Assembly (NCBI GenBank): GCA_902475005.1
Contig: CABRXV010000069.1
Span: 1-10,711 of the forward strand
From: CABRXV01 sp900754955
GTDB lineage: Bacteria; Actinomycetota; Coriobacteriia; Coriobacteriales; Eggerthellaceae
DNA length: 10,711 bases
Direction of reading: 5' to 3'
The notes beneath the pieces are model-generated. The model worked only from the letters and a program-made list of their open reading frames with translations. It made no database searches and had not been told where the DNA came from. The stretch's first letter is position 1. The number at the start of each line of letters is the position of its first letter. Shown one piece after another: positions 1 through 5,889 of the stretch. Both the position numbers and the translations under genes were made by a program.

Positions 1-577
1 TGCAGAAATACTTCGTCTGCACCGAATTTGACACGACGAACAGCTGCAAATAGCGGAACAACCCCTTGAACGAGAACTTGCGGTAGCGGTTAATCTGGTT
101 TATCGCCTCGTTTATCTCCACGCCGGGGCGCTTCAGCTCAATCTGGACCAGCGGAAGGCCGTTGATGAGAATCGTCACATCGTAACGGTTCTTGTACGAA
201 ACGTCGTCCTTGTGGTCCTTGTCCATCGTGACCTGGTGCGTCACCTGGTAGATGTTGCGGTCGGTATCGGAACTGAAGAAATCCAGATACACGGTCCGAC
301 CGTTATCCAGCGTCAGGACGTACTTGTCGCGCAGAATCTTCGCGGACTCGTAGACGCTATGATTATCAACGTGAATCATCACGCGGTCGAACTCAGCATC
401 CGAGAAGGCGGCTTCTCCCTTCGCCTCAACCAGCTTGGAGGCGTTAAAAGCCGCAAGCTGCACCCGGAAGTTGGCGATAACGTCGTCATAGTCCGCCATG
501 GGGACAAATTTGTAACCGATGCTCTCGAGCCTGTCGATAAACAGGTTCTCGACATCGTATTCTGATATATGTGCCAT
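1..577 (-). CDS. hsdR: Type I restriction enzyme R subunit, N-terminal part (incomplete)
   Basis: HsdR is the DNA-cleaving and translocating subunit of type I restriction-modification complexes. The reading frame opens at ATG 577-575 and stays open to the window edge, giving 192 residues of the N-terminal nuclease region. The PD-(D/E)xK signature is present: Asp133 in RYDVTILING, then the family block NGLPLVQIELKRPG with Glu147 and Lys149, followed by NEAINQINRYR and a LFRYLQLFVVSNS stretch typical of the family. The helicase motifs and C-terminus would lie beyond position 1. A GGGAGG ribosome site at 592-587 sits about 9 nt upstream and abuts the stop codon of the ribbon-helix-helix gene, so the two are co-transcribed. 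No hsdM or hsdS is visible here. Composition is more AT-rich than the housekeeping genes to the right, suggesting horizontal acquisition. Family assignment is firm; whether the full gene is intact cannot be seen. Confidence 0.9.
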   Translation of the reverse strand, partial: MAHISEYDVENLFIDRLESIGYKFVPMADYDDVIANFRVQLAAFNASKLVEAKGEAAFSDAEFDRVMIHVDNHSVYESAKILRDKYVLTLDNGRTVYLDFFSSDTDRNIYQVTHQVTMDKDHKDDVSYKNRYDVTILINGLPLVQIELKRPGVEINEAINQINRYRKFSFKGLFRYLQLFVVSNSVQTKYFC

Positions 578-592
578 AAGCCGCCACCTCCC

Positions 593-823
593 TTACTTGT
601 CTTCTCTATGCTCCTGAACCCACTCGTGGATAATCGCTGCAATCGTCGTTTCGCGCTCCGCAGCCATCATCTTCAGCGCCTTCTTGTCGCTCACCGTGAG
701 CGACAGCGAGAGCGTGGTGCGCTTCTCGTCTTCGGCGGGCGCAACGTCCGCAGAGACGGTCTTCTCTATCTTCTTCTGCTCGGCCTTGCGGTCGGCAGCA
801 TACTTCTCGAACGTGTTCGCCAT
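593..823 (-). CDS. ParG-like ribbon-helix-helix DNA-binding protein (76 aa)
   Basis: A small protein with a charged, probably disordered N-terminal half (residues 1-36, rich in Lys, Glu, Asp and Ala) and a C-terminal ribbon-helix-helix pattern: strand TTLSLSLT (about 36-43), helix VSDKKALKMMAAER, turn, helix TTIAAIIHEWVQEH. This layout and length match ParG-type centromere-binding and repressor proteins, which pair with a ParA ATPase; antitoxins and other RHH repressors look similar. A strong AGGAGG at 836-831 lies 7 nt before ATG 823. A parA remnant lies just upstream on the same strand, which favours a partition origin. hsdR follows 15 bp downstream, so this protein may now autoregulate a unit containing the restriction gene. 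The RHH fold is inferred from sequence pattern; the ParG role is inference from context. Confidence 0.72.
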   Translation of the reverse strand: MANTFEKYAADRKAEQKKIEKTVSADVAPAEDEKRTTLSLSLTVSDKKALKMMAAERETTIAAIIHEWVQEHREDK

Positions 824-853
824 AGCTCGACCTCCTTTAATTATTTAGCTATT

Positions 854-888
854 TGTACAATTATACATCACAGAGTCGCATTTGTTCA
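854..888 (-). promoter_or_regulatory. Promoter of the RHH-hsdR unit with near-palindromic operator candidate
   Basis: On the minus strand a perfect -10 TATAAT (865-860) is preceded, after 17 nt, by TGAACA (888-883), four of six matches to TTGACA. The -10 is embedded in TGTACAATTATACA (854-867), which is symmetric at six of seven base pairs. A dyad covering the -10 just upstream of a ribbon-helix-helix gene is the usual place for an autorepressor operator. Promoter is well supported; operator function is inference. Confidence 0.6.
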
Positions 889-913
889 TATGCAATACGC
901 CTCTGACCTGCGG

Positions 914-1469
914 TTACCCCCTCGGGAACCCTGCGGCCTCGCGCACCGTGTCCACCAGCTCACGCGTCGCCCTCGCCGCCTTGCCGCGTCGGTCGAACTC
1001 GACCACGGACACGCTGGCCGCTCCAGCCTGCACGAATGCCTCGGACTGGGGCGGCGTGACCGCCGCCTGGTCGCCCGCAAGCCCGCCGAACCACTCCATG
1101 AAGTCGCGGGACGCCTTGAAGCGGTTCCAACCGTTCATCGCGTAGGCAATCTTCGCCCGTCTGCGCTTGAACACAGCCTTGCACATGCACATCAGGGGCT
1201 CGATATCCCTCGACGGGGTACGAGTGGGTATGGCCACCATGGTCGCTTCCCTCAGCCAATCCTGCAGCCTTCTTGGAGCGTCCCCGGGTGTCCACCACGG
1301 CGGCTTCGGCACCCTTCGCCTCATACGTGGAGTGGAGCGTCCCGCCCTAGGCGTCCGGATCGTAGAAGCTCACGGGGATGCCTGAGCGTTCGAAGGAGAA
1401 GGCTATTTCGTCGGCGACCAGGGATTTGCCCGCGCCGCGCTTCTAATTGCATGTTGGGGTCGTCTTCAT
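914..1469 (-). pseudogene. parA: Disrupted ParA-family partition ATPase
   Basis: A ParA/MinD-type ATPase is readable across two frames. From ATG 1469 the first frame gives MKTTPTCN, an amber codon (1445-1443), KRGAGKSLVADEIAFSFE with the deviant Walker A, then FYDPDA, a second amber (1349-1347), and GGTLHSTYEAKGAEAAVVDT. The frame then shifts near 1287-1289 and continues as PGDAPRRLQDWLREA, a VAIPTRTPSRDIEPL segment, an AYAMNGWNRFKASRDF segment and a C-terminus ending at TAA 916-914. Both ambers fall where the family has Gln (NQKxGxGKS and DPDxQGG), consistent with CAG to TAG. Restoring DTPGD needs two extra bases, giving about 185 aa, close to short plasmid ParA proteins. An alternative ATG at 1479 (MTAYEDD...) is out of frame. 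AT-rich DNA (1485-1500) upstream may have held its promoter. The protein cannot be made intact without suppression and frameshifting. Confidence 0.87.
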
Positions 1470-1890
1470 ATGCGGTCATCTTGCTTGTATATATAATTAT
1501 TTACGCATTCGATCATATGCAGCTGTGTACATACGATTGACGACTTCTTCGGGTCTTTACCTGGTCTCTCCGTAGTCTGCAAGCGGACTGTACCCTCCGA
1601 AAGACGCCTTCGGCATCGGATGCGTACGTGAAGCAGAAAGGAAATCCAAGACTTGGACGAGGAATGAAAAGGGTTTCACGATATCGAAGAGGAGATGACG
1701 TGGCGCATGCACGCGCTCAGGCGCACTGCGTGAACCAGCAACGCCGAGGGGACGCTGCAGGATAATGCGTGGATGTCCCCCTGTAGACCTAGAGTCGTTC
1801 CATATGGTTCCGAGGCCCATCGGCATCGTGGTAGGGCGGTGGTTCGTCGATGCGCCGGGTGAGGCAGCTAGGTTTCGACCTGTTGGCTGA
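1470..1890. other. Decayed stretch without an intact gene
   Basis: About 420 bases carry no convincing gene. Positions 1480-1540 are AT-rich and contain TATATAATTA-like sequence plus TGTACA (1526-1531) and TCATATGCA (1513-1521) words also found near the RHH promoter. Positions 1623-1735 in one plus frame read like broken coding sequence (pieces such as EIQDLDEE, stop, GFHDIEEEMTWRMHALRR, stop) but match no family I know. A long minus-strand open frame across 1557-2084 is Pro/Ser/Thr/Arg rich with no ribosome site or domain and is taken as chance. Confidence 0.4.
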
Positions 1891-2094
1891 GAACGTCGAC
1901 TGCGAGGTCCTGCGGACTTTGCGTTGGTTGTTGTCCGCGTCTTTTGGGAGCTGGAAGGGGTCGTTGTAGTTAAGTTCGACATTGAAATCTGCGCAGGCCT
2001 GGTCGGGATCTGTGGTAGCGTGATTCTCGCCGCCGAGTTCAAGGGCGCGTTCGACGACATCATGGACGGGCTGTCGTTCCTCAAGAAGAAGTAG
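1891..2094 (+). pseudogene. 3' end of an unrecognised gene (probable remnant)
   Basis: After TGA 1888-1890 a plus-strand frame is open to TAG 2092-2094. Its last part looks like real protein: a hydrophobic stretch ICAGLVGICGSVILAA followed by EFKGAFDDIMDGLSFLKKK, i.e. a membrane helix with a charged Lys-rich tail. No ATG with a ribosome site opens the frame; upstream sequence in other frames (for example a peptide beginning at ATG 1850) ends in stops. A good intrinsic terminator follows 43 bp after the stop, which supports this being the true 3' end of a once longer transcript. It could instead be a short gene starting at TTG 1924. Function is unknown. Confidence 0.4.
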
Positions 2095-2136
2095 CGAGCC
2101 GCAGCGGGACGTGCGAGCGCGCCGCCGCGGAGGGGG

Positions 2137-2176
2137 AGGGCGCCGTCGTGCCTGCGGGCAGGGCGGCGCCCTTTTT
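2137..2176 (+). terminator. Intrinsic terminator
   Basis: Inverted repeat AGGGCGCCG (2137-2145) and CGGCGCCCT (2164-2172) with an 18-nt loop, followed by TTTT. The T run is only on the plus strand, so it ends transcription coming from the left, facing the convergent yhcH gene. Confidence 0.75.
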
Positions 2177-2222
2177 CATGCGCGGATGCGGCGCGTCTGC
2201 GGCCGTGCGGGCGCAGACGGCG

Positions 2223-2678
2223 CTAGACGCGCACCTTCACGACGATTTTCTTGACATGGGCGGGCGCACCCGCGATGCAGCCCGGCATGTGCGCCTCCTC
2301 GGGTGCGACGACGGCGACGTCGCCCGCCTTCAGCAGCACGCGCGTGGCGATGGCGGGCACGGCGTGGAGGCTGCAGTCGTTCTGCTCGTCGTAGGGCTGC
2401 GTCTCGGGAAGCGCGGCGGTGGGCGCCACCCACAGCTCCTCCGCGCCCGCGGCGACGAAGTGCACGTCGTAGTAGCGCCGGTGCGCTTCCATCTGCTTCT
2501 CGGACGCGGGTGCGGTGTCGTACTCCATCACGTTGGCGTAGACGTCCTCGCCGTCGATGACGTGGTGTCCGTTGGGCAGCGAGGCGACGTCGGCGCGTTG
2601 CAGAAAGTCCCAAGCGGCGGCGAAGCGGTCGGAGCAAAAGTCATGTGCGGTGGCGCGCGCGGGGGTGGAAACGAGCAT
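2223..2678 (-). CDS. YhcH/YjgK/YiaL family cupin-like protein
   Basis: A 151-residue protein of the YhcH/YjgK/YiaL (DUF386) beta-sandwich family, whose members are linked to sialic acid and other sugar catabolism, possibly acting on glycolytic sugar intermediates; the exact reaction is unsettled. Diagnostic segments are seen: VYANVMEYDTAP (about 47-58), EAHRRYYDVHFVAAG (64-78), which supplies putative metal ligands Glu64, His66 and His73, and a C-terminal VVAPEEAHMPG (123-133) with His130, then VKKIVVKV. Length is normal for the family. AAGGAGG at 2691-2685 lies 6 nt before ATG 2678. No sialic acid or sugar-transport genes are adjacent. The start lies only about 20 bp after the T tract of the tmRNA terminator, so no separate promoter is evident between them. 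Confidence 0.85.
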   Translation of the reverse strand: MLVSTPARATAHDFCSDRFAAAWDFLQRADVASLPNGHHVIDGEDVYANVMEYDTAPASEKQMEAHRRYYDVHFVAAGAEELWVAPTAALPETQPYDEQNDCSLHAVPAIATRVLLKAGDVAVVAPEEAHMPGCIAGAPAHVKKIVVKVRV

Positions 2679-2697
2679 AGGATCCTCCTTATAGTCA

Positions 2698-2740
2698 GAA
2701 AAAAGCGCCCGAACTGCGGAAACACCGCGAGTCGGGCGCT
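2698..2740 (-). terminator. Intrinsic terminator of tmRNA
   Basis: On the minus strand AGCGCCCGACT-CGCGG, a TGTTT loop, then CCGC-AG-TTCGGGCGCT form a long near-perfect stem followed by a run of six T. It begins 8 bp after the tmRNA CCA end. Confidence 0.88.
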
Positions 2741-2748
2741 GTTGCGTA

Positions 2749-3118
2749 TGGTGGAGGCGCGGAGAATCGAACTCCGGTCCATACTAAATTCTCCACGAGG
2801 CTCTACAAGCTTAGTCAGCGATCAGGATTTAGGAGCGCTGCGGTTCGCAGACCAACGTCGACGCTCCGAGCCGGTTCGGTCTTTCTTCCCGCCATACCGA
2901 CTACGTGCGGGAAGGCATTCCCCTGAGTTGATGCCGAACCGCGCGTCGGGGAAATCGCACGGACGACAGCCAGGTGCAATTAAGCAGCCATGGCGAGCGC
3001 CGGAGCGCTCTGAGAGTTGTTCTTGCCAATTAACTTGACAGTACCCCTGTTTAACGTGGCGAGGAGACCACGACCTGCTCCTCGTATCAAACTTACCATG
3101 TCGAAACCAGTCGCCCCC
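2749..3118 (-). ncRNA. ssrA: tmRNA
   Basis: Transfer-messenger RNA for rescue of stalled ribosomes, about 370 nt in the one-piece form. The 5' end GGGGGCG (3118-3112) pairs with CGCCTCC (2758-2752 region) to form the alanyl acceptor stem, with encoded CCA at 2751-2749; GGACCGGAGTTCGATTCTCC near the 3' end is the T arm, and the 5' GACTGGTTTCGACATGG block is the conserved tmRNA start. The tag reading frame (3027-2980) encodes GKNNSQSAPALAMAA and a TAA stop. A consensus promoter lies upstream and an intrinsic terminator downstream, so it is an independent unit. ssrA is a frequent integration target, but I found no repeated copy of its 3' end in the left accessory region. Confidence 0.96.
2980..3027 (-). 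other. tmRNA proteolysis-tag reading frame
   Basis: Resume codon GGC (3027-3025) preceded by GTTAATT, then 15 codons giving GKNNSQSAPALAMAA and stop TAA (2982-2980). The hydrophobic Ala-rich end is the type of signal read by ClpXP and similar proteases. Choice of GGC as resume codon rests on frame and the upstream element; the neighbouring frames give no Ala-rich end. Confidence 0.85.
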
Positions 3119-3161
3119 GGAATCTCGTTCTTGAAAAGACGCAAGATCTGAGAGTCTGCTT

Positions 3162-3189
3162 ATTCTACTGCGCACGGGTTCCCTGTCAA
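3162..3189 (-). promoter_or_regulatory. Promoter of ssrA
   Basis: Minus strand perfect -35 TTGACA (3189-3184), 16-nt spacer, -10 TAGAAT (3167-3162). The start would fall near 3155, leaving about 37 nt of leader to be removed from the tmRNA precursor. Confidence 0.88.
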
Positions 3190-3262
3190 GGCGCGTACCT
3201 CCTCCCAGCGTACGGTTGCATTTCATATGCGAAACGCTGGGGGAGAGCGCAGCCGGATTGGG

Positions 3263-3268
3263 TACAAT
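3263..3268 (+). promoter_or_regulatory. Possible -10 box for the L,D-transpeptidase gene
   Basis: TACAAT lies 41 bp before the start codon, a reasonable distance, but no good -35 is seen 16-18 bp upstream. It is the best candidate in the 120 bp between the divergent ssrA promoter and the gene. Confidence 0.3.
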
Positions 3269-3309
3269 GTGATGGATTGTGTACATGCGCATAACACGAC
3301 GAGGGAACC

Positions 3310-4872
3310 ATGGCCAAACACGCTTCGAAAGCACCTCAATCCGATTCGGCGCCTCGTAAAGGCGCCGATCATGCCGGCGAGATGGCCGGCATGAACCCTG
3401 CAATGCCCGGCATGGCCGAGCAGATGCTCGAAAACGACGCCGCTCGCGCTGCCAAGCGCAAGCGCGGCCTCAAGATCTTCGGCATCGCGATGGGCATCAT
3501 CGTTGCCGTGCTGCTCGCGGCGTACCTCATCGGCGCATTCGTGTTCTCGGGGCGGTTCTTCCCCAACACGCGCATCGCCGACATCGACATCTCGCTCAAA
3601 ACGCCCGACGAGGTGCACGCCCTGCTCGATGAGAAGGTGGGCGGCTACACGTTCGAGGTGTCGGGCCAGGGGCTCGACGTCGAGCTGACGGGTCAGGACG
3701 TGGGCATCTCGCTCGACGCCGCGGCGATCTCGAGCGACATCATGTCGCGCAACAACATCTGGGCATGGCCTTACGAGGCGTTCCGGGATCACGATGAGAC
3801 GGCATCGCTCGCCGATGCGCTCGGCTCGACGGGTCTGACCGAGGCGCTCACGCCGGCGGTCGAGGCGGTCAACGCGGCTGCTACGGCGCCTGTTAACGCC
3901 ACGATCGGGTTCGACGAGAAAACGGGCGCCTTCGCTGTCGTGCCCGAGCAGTACGGCACGCAGCTCGACCTCGAGAAGGTCGTGAGCGCCGTGTCCGAGG
4001 GCGTTGTGCGTCTCGATGCGAAGATCTCCCTCGGGGAGGATGTGCTTGCGCTGCCGGCGATTCTGAAAGACGACGAGCGCCTCGCTGCGGCGGTTGACAC
4101 CGCAAACGCCATGGTGGCCACCGACCTCGACCTCATGATAGGCGGCAACCCCGTGACGGAGGTGACGCCTGCGCTCGTCGCAACCTGGATCACGCTCGAT
4201 GCCGACCTCAACGTGACGATCAACGAGGAGACGTTCGGCCCCTGGATCGACGAGGTGGCTGCGGGCTGCAACACGGTGGGCAGCCAGCGCACCTACACGC
4301 GTCCCGACGGCAAGACGGTGACGGTTGCGGGCGGCACGTACGGTTGGGAGATCGACAGCGCGGCGCTGCGCACGGCGGTGAGCGATGCTGTGCATGCGGG
4401 CACGGTGGGCACGCTCGATGTCCCCGTGTTGCAGAGCGGCAACGGTTTCTCGGGCCTCGGCAGCAAGGACTGGGGTGCGCGCTACTGCGACGTCGACCTC
4501 TCCGAGCAGCATGCGCGCTTCTACGATGCGTCGGGCGCGCTCGTGTGGGAGTCCGACATCGTGTCGGGCAAGCCGGGTCACGACACGCCGACGGGCGTGT
4601 ACTCGCTCAACTCGAAGCAGAGTCCCTCGACGCTCATCGGCCAGACCGACCCCGAGACCGGCGAGCCCGAGTACGAGACGAAGGTGCAGTACTGGATGCC
4701 GTTCGTGGGCAACTCGGTGGGCCTGCACGACGCCACGTGGCAGGCGGCGTTCGGCGGCTCGCGCTGGGAGCAGGGCTACGGCTCGCATGGCTGCGTGAAC
4801 CTGCCGCTCGGCAAGGCCGAGGCAATCTACGGCATCATTCAGGTGGGCGACGTCGTGGTGGTGCACTGGTAG
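3310..4872 (+). CDS. Membrane-anchored L,D-transpeptidase with peptidoglycan-binding domain
   Basis: Makes 3-3 peptide cross-links in peptidoglycan or attaches groups to it, acting outside the membrane. The 520-residue protein has a cytoplasmic N-terminus (1-53, unusually Met-rich at 25-39), a basic KRKRGLK stop and one membrane helix (about 54-79), then an extracellular PG_binding_4-type region (about 190-300, including the VVPEQYGTQLD segment), and a C-terminal YkuD catalytic domain (about 390-520). The active site is complete: His473 in GLHDATWQ, then SHGCVNLP with Cys495. This is the architecture of actinobacterial and enterococcal Ldt proteins. The start ATG 3310 follows GAGGGA by 4 nt. 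The gene is monocistronic; no clear terminator follows, only a short GCGCCGC hairpin at 4873. A very long antisense frame over it is a codon-bias shadow. Confidence 0.93.
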   Translation: MAKHASKAPQSDSAPRKGADHAGEMAGMNPAMPGMAEQMLENDAARAAKRKRGLKIFGIAMGIIVAVLLAAYLIGAFVFSGRFFPNTRIADIDISLKTPDEVHALLDEKVGGYTFEVSGQGLDVELTGQDVGISLDAAAISSDIMSRNNIWAWPYEAFRDHDETASLADALGSTGLTEALTPAVEAVNAAATAPVNATIGFDEKTGAFAVVPEQYGTQLDLEKVVSAVSEGVVRLDAKISLGEDVLALPAILKDDERLAAAVDTANAMVATDLDLMIGGNPVTEVTPALVATWITLDADLNVTINEETFGPWIDEVAAGCNTVGSQRTYTRPDGKTVTVAGGTYGWEIDSAALRTAVSDAVHAGTVGTLDVPVLQSGNGFSGLGSKDWGARYCDVDLSEQHARFYDASGALVWESDIVSGKPGHDTPTGVYSLNSKQSPSTLIGQTDPETGEPEYETKVQYWMPFVGNSVGLHDATWQAAFGGSRWEQGYGSHGCVNLPLGKAEAIYGIIQVGDVVVVHW

Positions 4873-4949
4873 GCGCCGCGTGCGGCGCTATGCGCTCGTT
4901 TCGACGCGTGCGCGGTTGCGCGCTGCCGGCGCACGGCTGCAGCGTCCCG

Positions 4950-4977
4950 TTGCAATGCGCGGAAAGTGCGGTATACT
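4950..4977 (+). promoter_or_regulatory. Promoter of tRNA-Gly
   Basis: TTGCAA (4950-4955), 16-nt spacer, TATACT (4972-4977), ending 20 bp before the tRNA 5' end. Confidence 0.75.
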
Positions 4978-4997
4978 ACAACAGCTGCTCTGACAGC

Positions 4998-5071
4998 GCG
5001 GGTGTAGTTCAATGGTAGAACCGGAGCCTTCCAAGCTCCTGACGCGGGTTCGATTCCCGTCACCCGCTCCA
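4998..5071 (+). tRNA. tRNA-Gly(UCC)
   Basis: Acceptor GCGGGTG pairs with CACCCGC (5061-5067), discriminator T, encoded CCA at 5069-5071. The anticodon stem GGAGC/GCTCC encloses loop CTTCCAA with anticodon TCC at 5030-5032; the T arm contains GGTTCGATTCC. Confidence 0.97.
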
Positions 5072-5082
5072 GCGAATTCCGG

Positions 5083-5116
5083 GGACCGGAAGCCGAAAGG
5101 CTCCCGGTCCTTTTCT
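5083..5116 (+). terminator. Terminator of tRNA-Gly
   Basis: GGACCGG-A-AGCC, GAAA loop, GGCT-C-CCGGTCC, then TTTTCTTT. It overlaps the approach to the ybaK stop codon on the other strand and lacks a T run in that direction. Confidence 0.85.
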
Positions 5117-5608
5117 TTACGCGGTCAGATCGGCGTAGGCGAGGGGCACGACCCGCGCGAGGTCGTCGGAGGGCAGCTCGATCTGGCAGCCGATCCTGCC
5201 GCCCGAGAACATGATGGTGTCGAAGAGCTGGGCCGTCTCGTCGACCATCGTGGTGAAGAGCTTCTTCATGCCGATGGGCGAGCAGCCGCCGTGCACGTAG
5301 CCGGTGAGCGGCAGCAGCTCTTTCGCCTTGATCATCGCGATGGCTTTCTCGCCCACGGCATGCGCCGCCTTCTTGAGGTCGAGCTCCTCGGCGACGGGGA
5401 TCATGAACACGTAGTGCTCGCCCGACTTTCCCTGCGTGACGAGCGTTTTGAACACGCGGTCGGGGTCGAGGTTGAGGCGCGCGGCCACTTCGACGCCTGA
5501 AAGCGCCGCGTCGGTTTCGAACATGCGGTACTCGTAGGCGATGCCGGCGGCATCGAGGGTGCGCATCGCGTTGGTCTTGTGGTCGTGCTGCTTCGCTGCT
5601 TTCGCCAC
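5117..5608 (-). CDS. ybaK: Cys-tRNA(Pro)/Cys-tRNA(Cys) deacylase, YbaK/EbsC type
   Basis: Trans-editing enzyme that hydrolyses Cys mischarged on tRNA-Pro by prolyl-tRNA synthetase. The family landmarks are present: the catalytic-site Lys54 in DRVFKTLV and the GGCSPIGMKK block (107-116), with FDTIMFSGGRIGCQIEL near the C-terminus. I place the start at GTG 5608 (163 aa) because GAGGAGG lies 8 nt upstream and the family N-terminus begins around KTNAMRTLD. A longer frame from ATG 5641 would add 11 residues, would have to be translated through that ribosome site, and has no site of its own. It is a single-gene unit between two tRNA genes; tRNA-Pro(UGG), whose mischarging it corrects, lies 670 bp away, probably by coincidence. 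Confidence 0.92.
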   Translation of the reverse strand: MAKAAKQHDHKTNAMRTLDAAGIAYEYRMFETDAALSGVEVAARLNLDPDRVFKTLVTQGKSGEHYVFMIPVAEELDLKKAAHAVGEKAIAMIKAKELLPLTGYVHGGCSPIGMKKLFTTMVDETAQLFDTIMFSGGRIGCQIELPSDDLARVVPLAYADLTA

Positions 5609-5663
5609 GATCGGTACCTCCTCGCGGGGCGGTGTCTTCATCGGAGAACAGTGCGTTTTGCGG

Positions 5664-5670
5664 TATAATA
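5664..5670. promoter_or_regulatory. Shared -10 palindrome between ybaK and tRNA-Arg
   Basis: GGTATAATACC reads TATAAT on the plus strand (5664-5669) and TATTAT on the minus strand (5670-5665). It lies about 55 bp from both the ybaK GTG and the tRNA-Arg 5' end. The -35 regions are poor in both directions. Confidence 0.55.
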
Positions 5671-5726
5671 CCCGTTACTGCGTTTTCTTGCGGAGGATTC
5701 TCATCCGCTCGCGCATGTTTCTTTGA

Positions 5727-5802
<76 letters not shown>

Positions 5803-5812
5803 GGTTTCTGCT

Positions 5813-5844
5813 GGCAGGTCGGCATTGCGTTCGACCTGCCGTTT
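5813..5844 (+). terminator. Probable terminator of tRNA-Arg
   Basis: Perfect inverted repeat GGCAGGTCG (5813-5821) and CGACCTGCC (5832-5840) with a 10-nt loop, followed by GTTTCG. The T tract is weak, so termination may be partial. Confidence 0.5.
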
Positions 5845-5889
5845 CGCTTCGCTGCTCAGGCAGCTGCGCTTCGGTACCTACCGGGCGCG

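Noticed and set aside
569..1540. 323-codon plus-strand frame across the RHH gene and parA remnant
   Set aside because: Arg/His/Leu-rich shadow; the minus strand holds recognisable protein families.
1557..2084. 175-codon minus-strand frame
   Set aside because: No ribosome site, domain or coherent composition; the plus-strand gene tail and terminator fit better.
2223..2749. att site from integration into the tmRNA 3' end
   Set aside because: No second copy of the tmRNA 3' sequence could be found in 1-2200, and a normal terminator follows ssrA.
3223..4866. 547-codon antisense open frame over the L,D-transpeptidase
   Set aside because: Arg/His/Val-rich shadow of a GC-rich gene; no ribosome site or domain, and the opposite strand carries a complete enzyme.
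5609..5641. Longer ybaK start at ATG 5641
   Set aside because: The ribosome site GAGGAGG lies inside this extension, 8 nt before GTG 5608.
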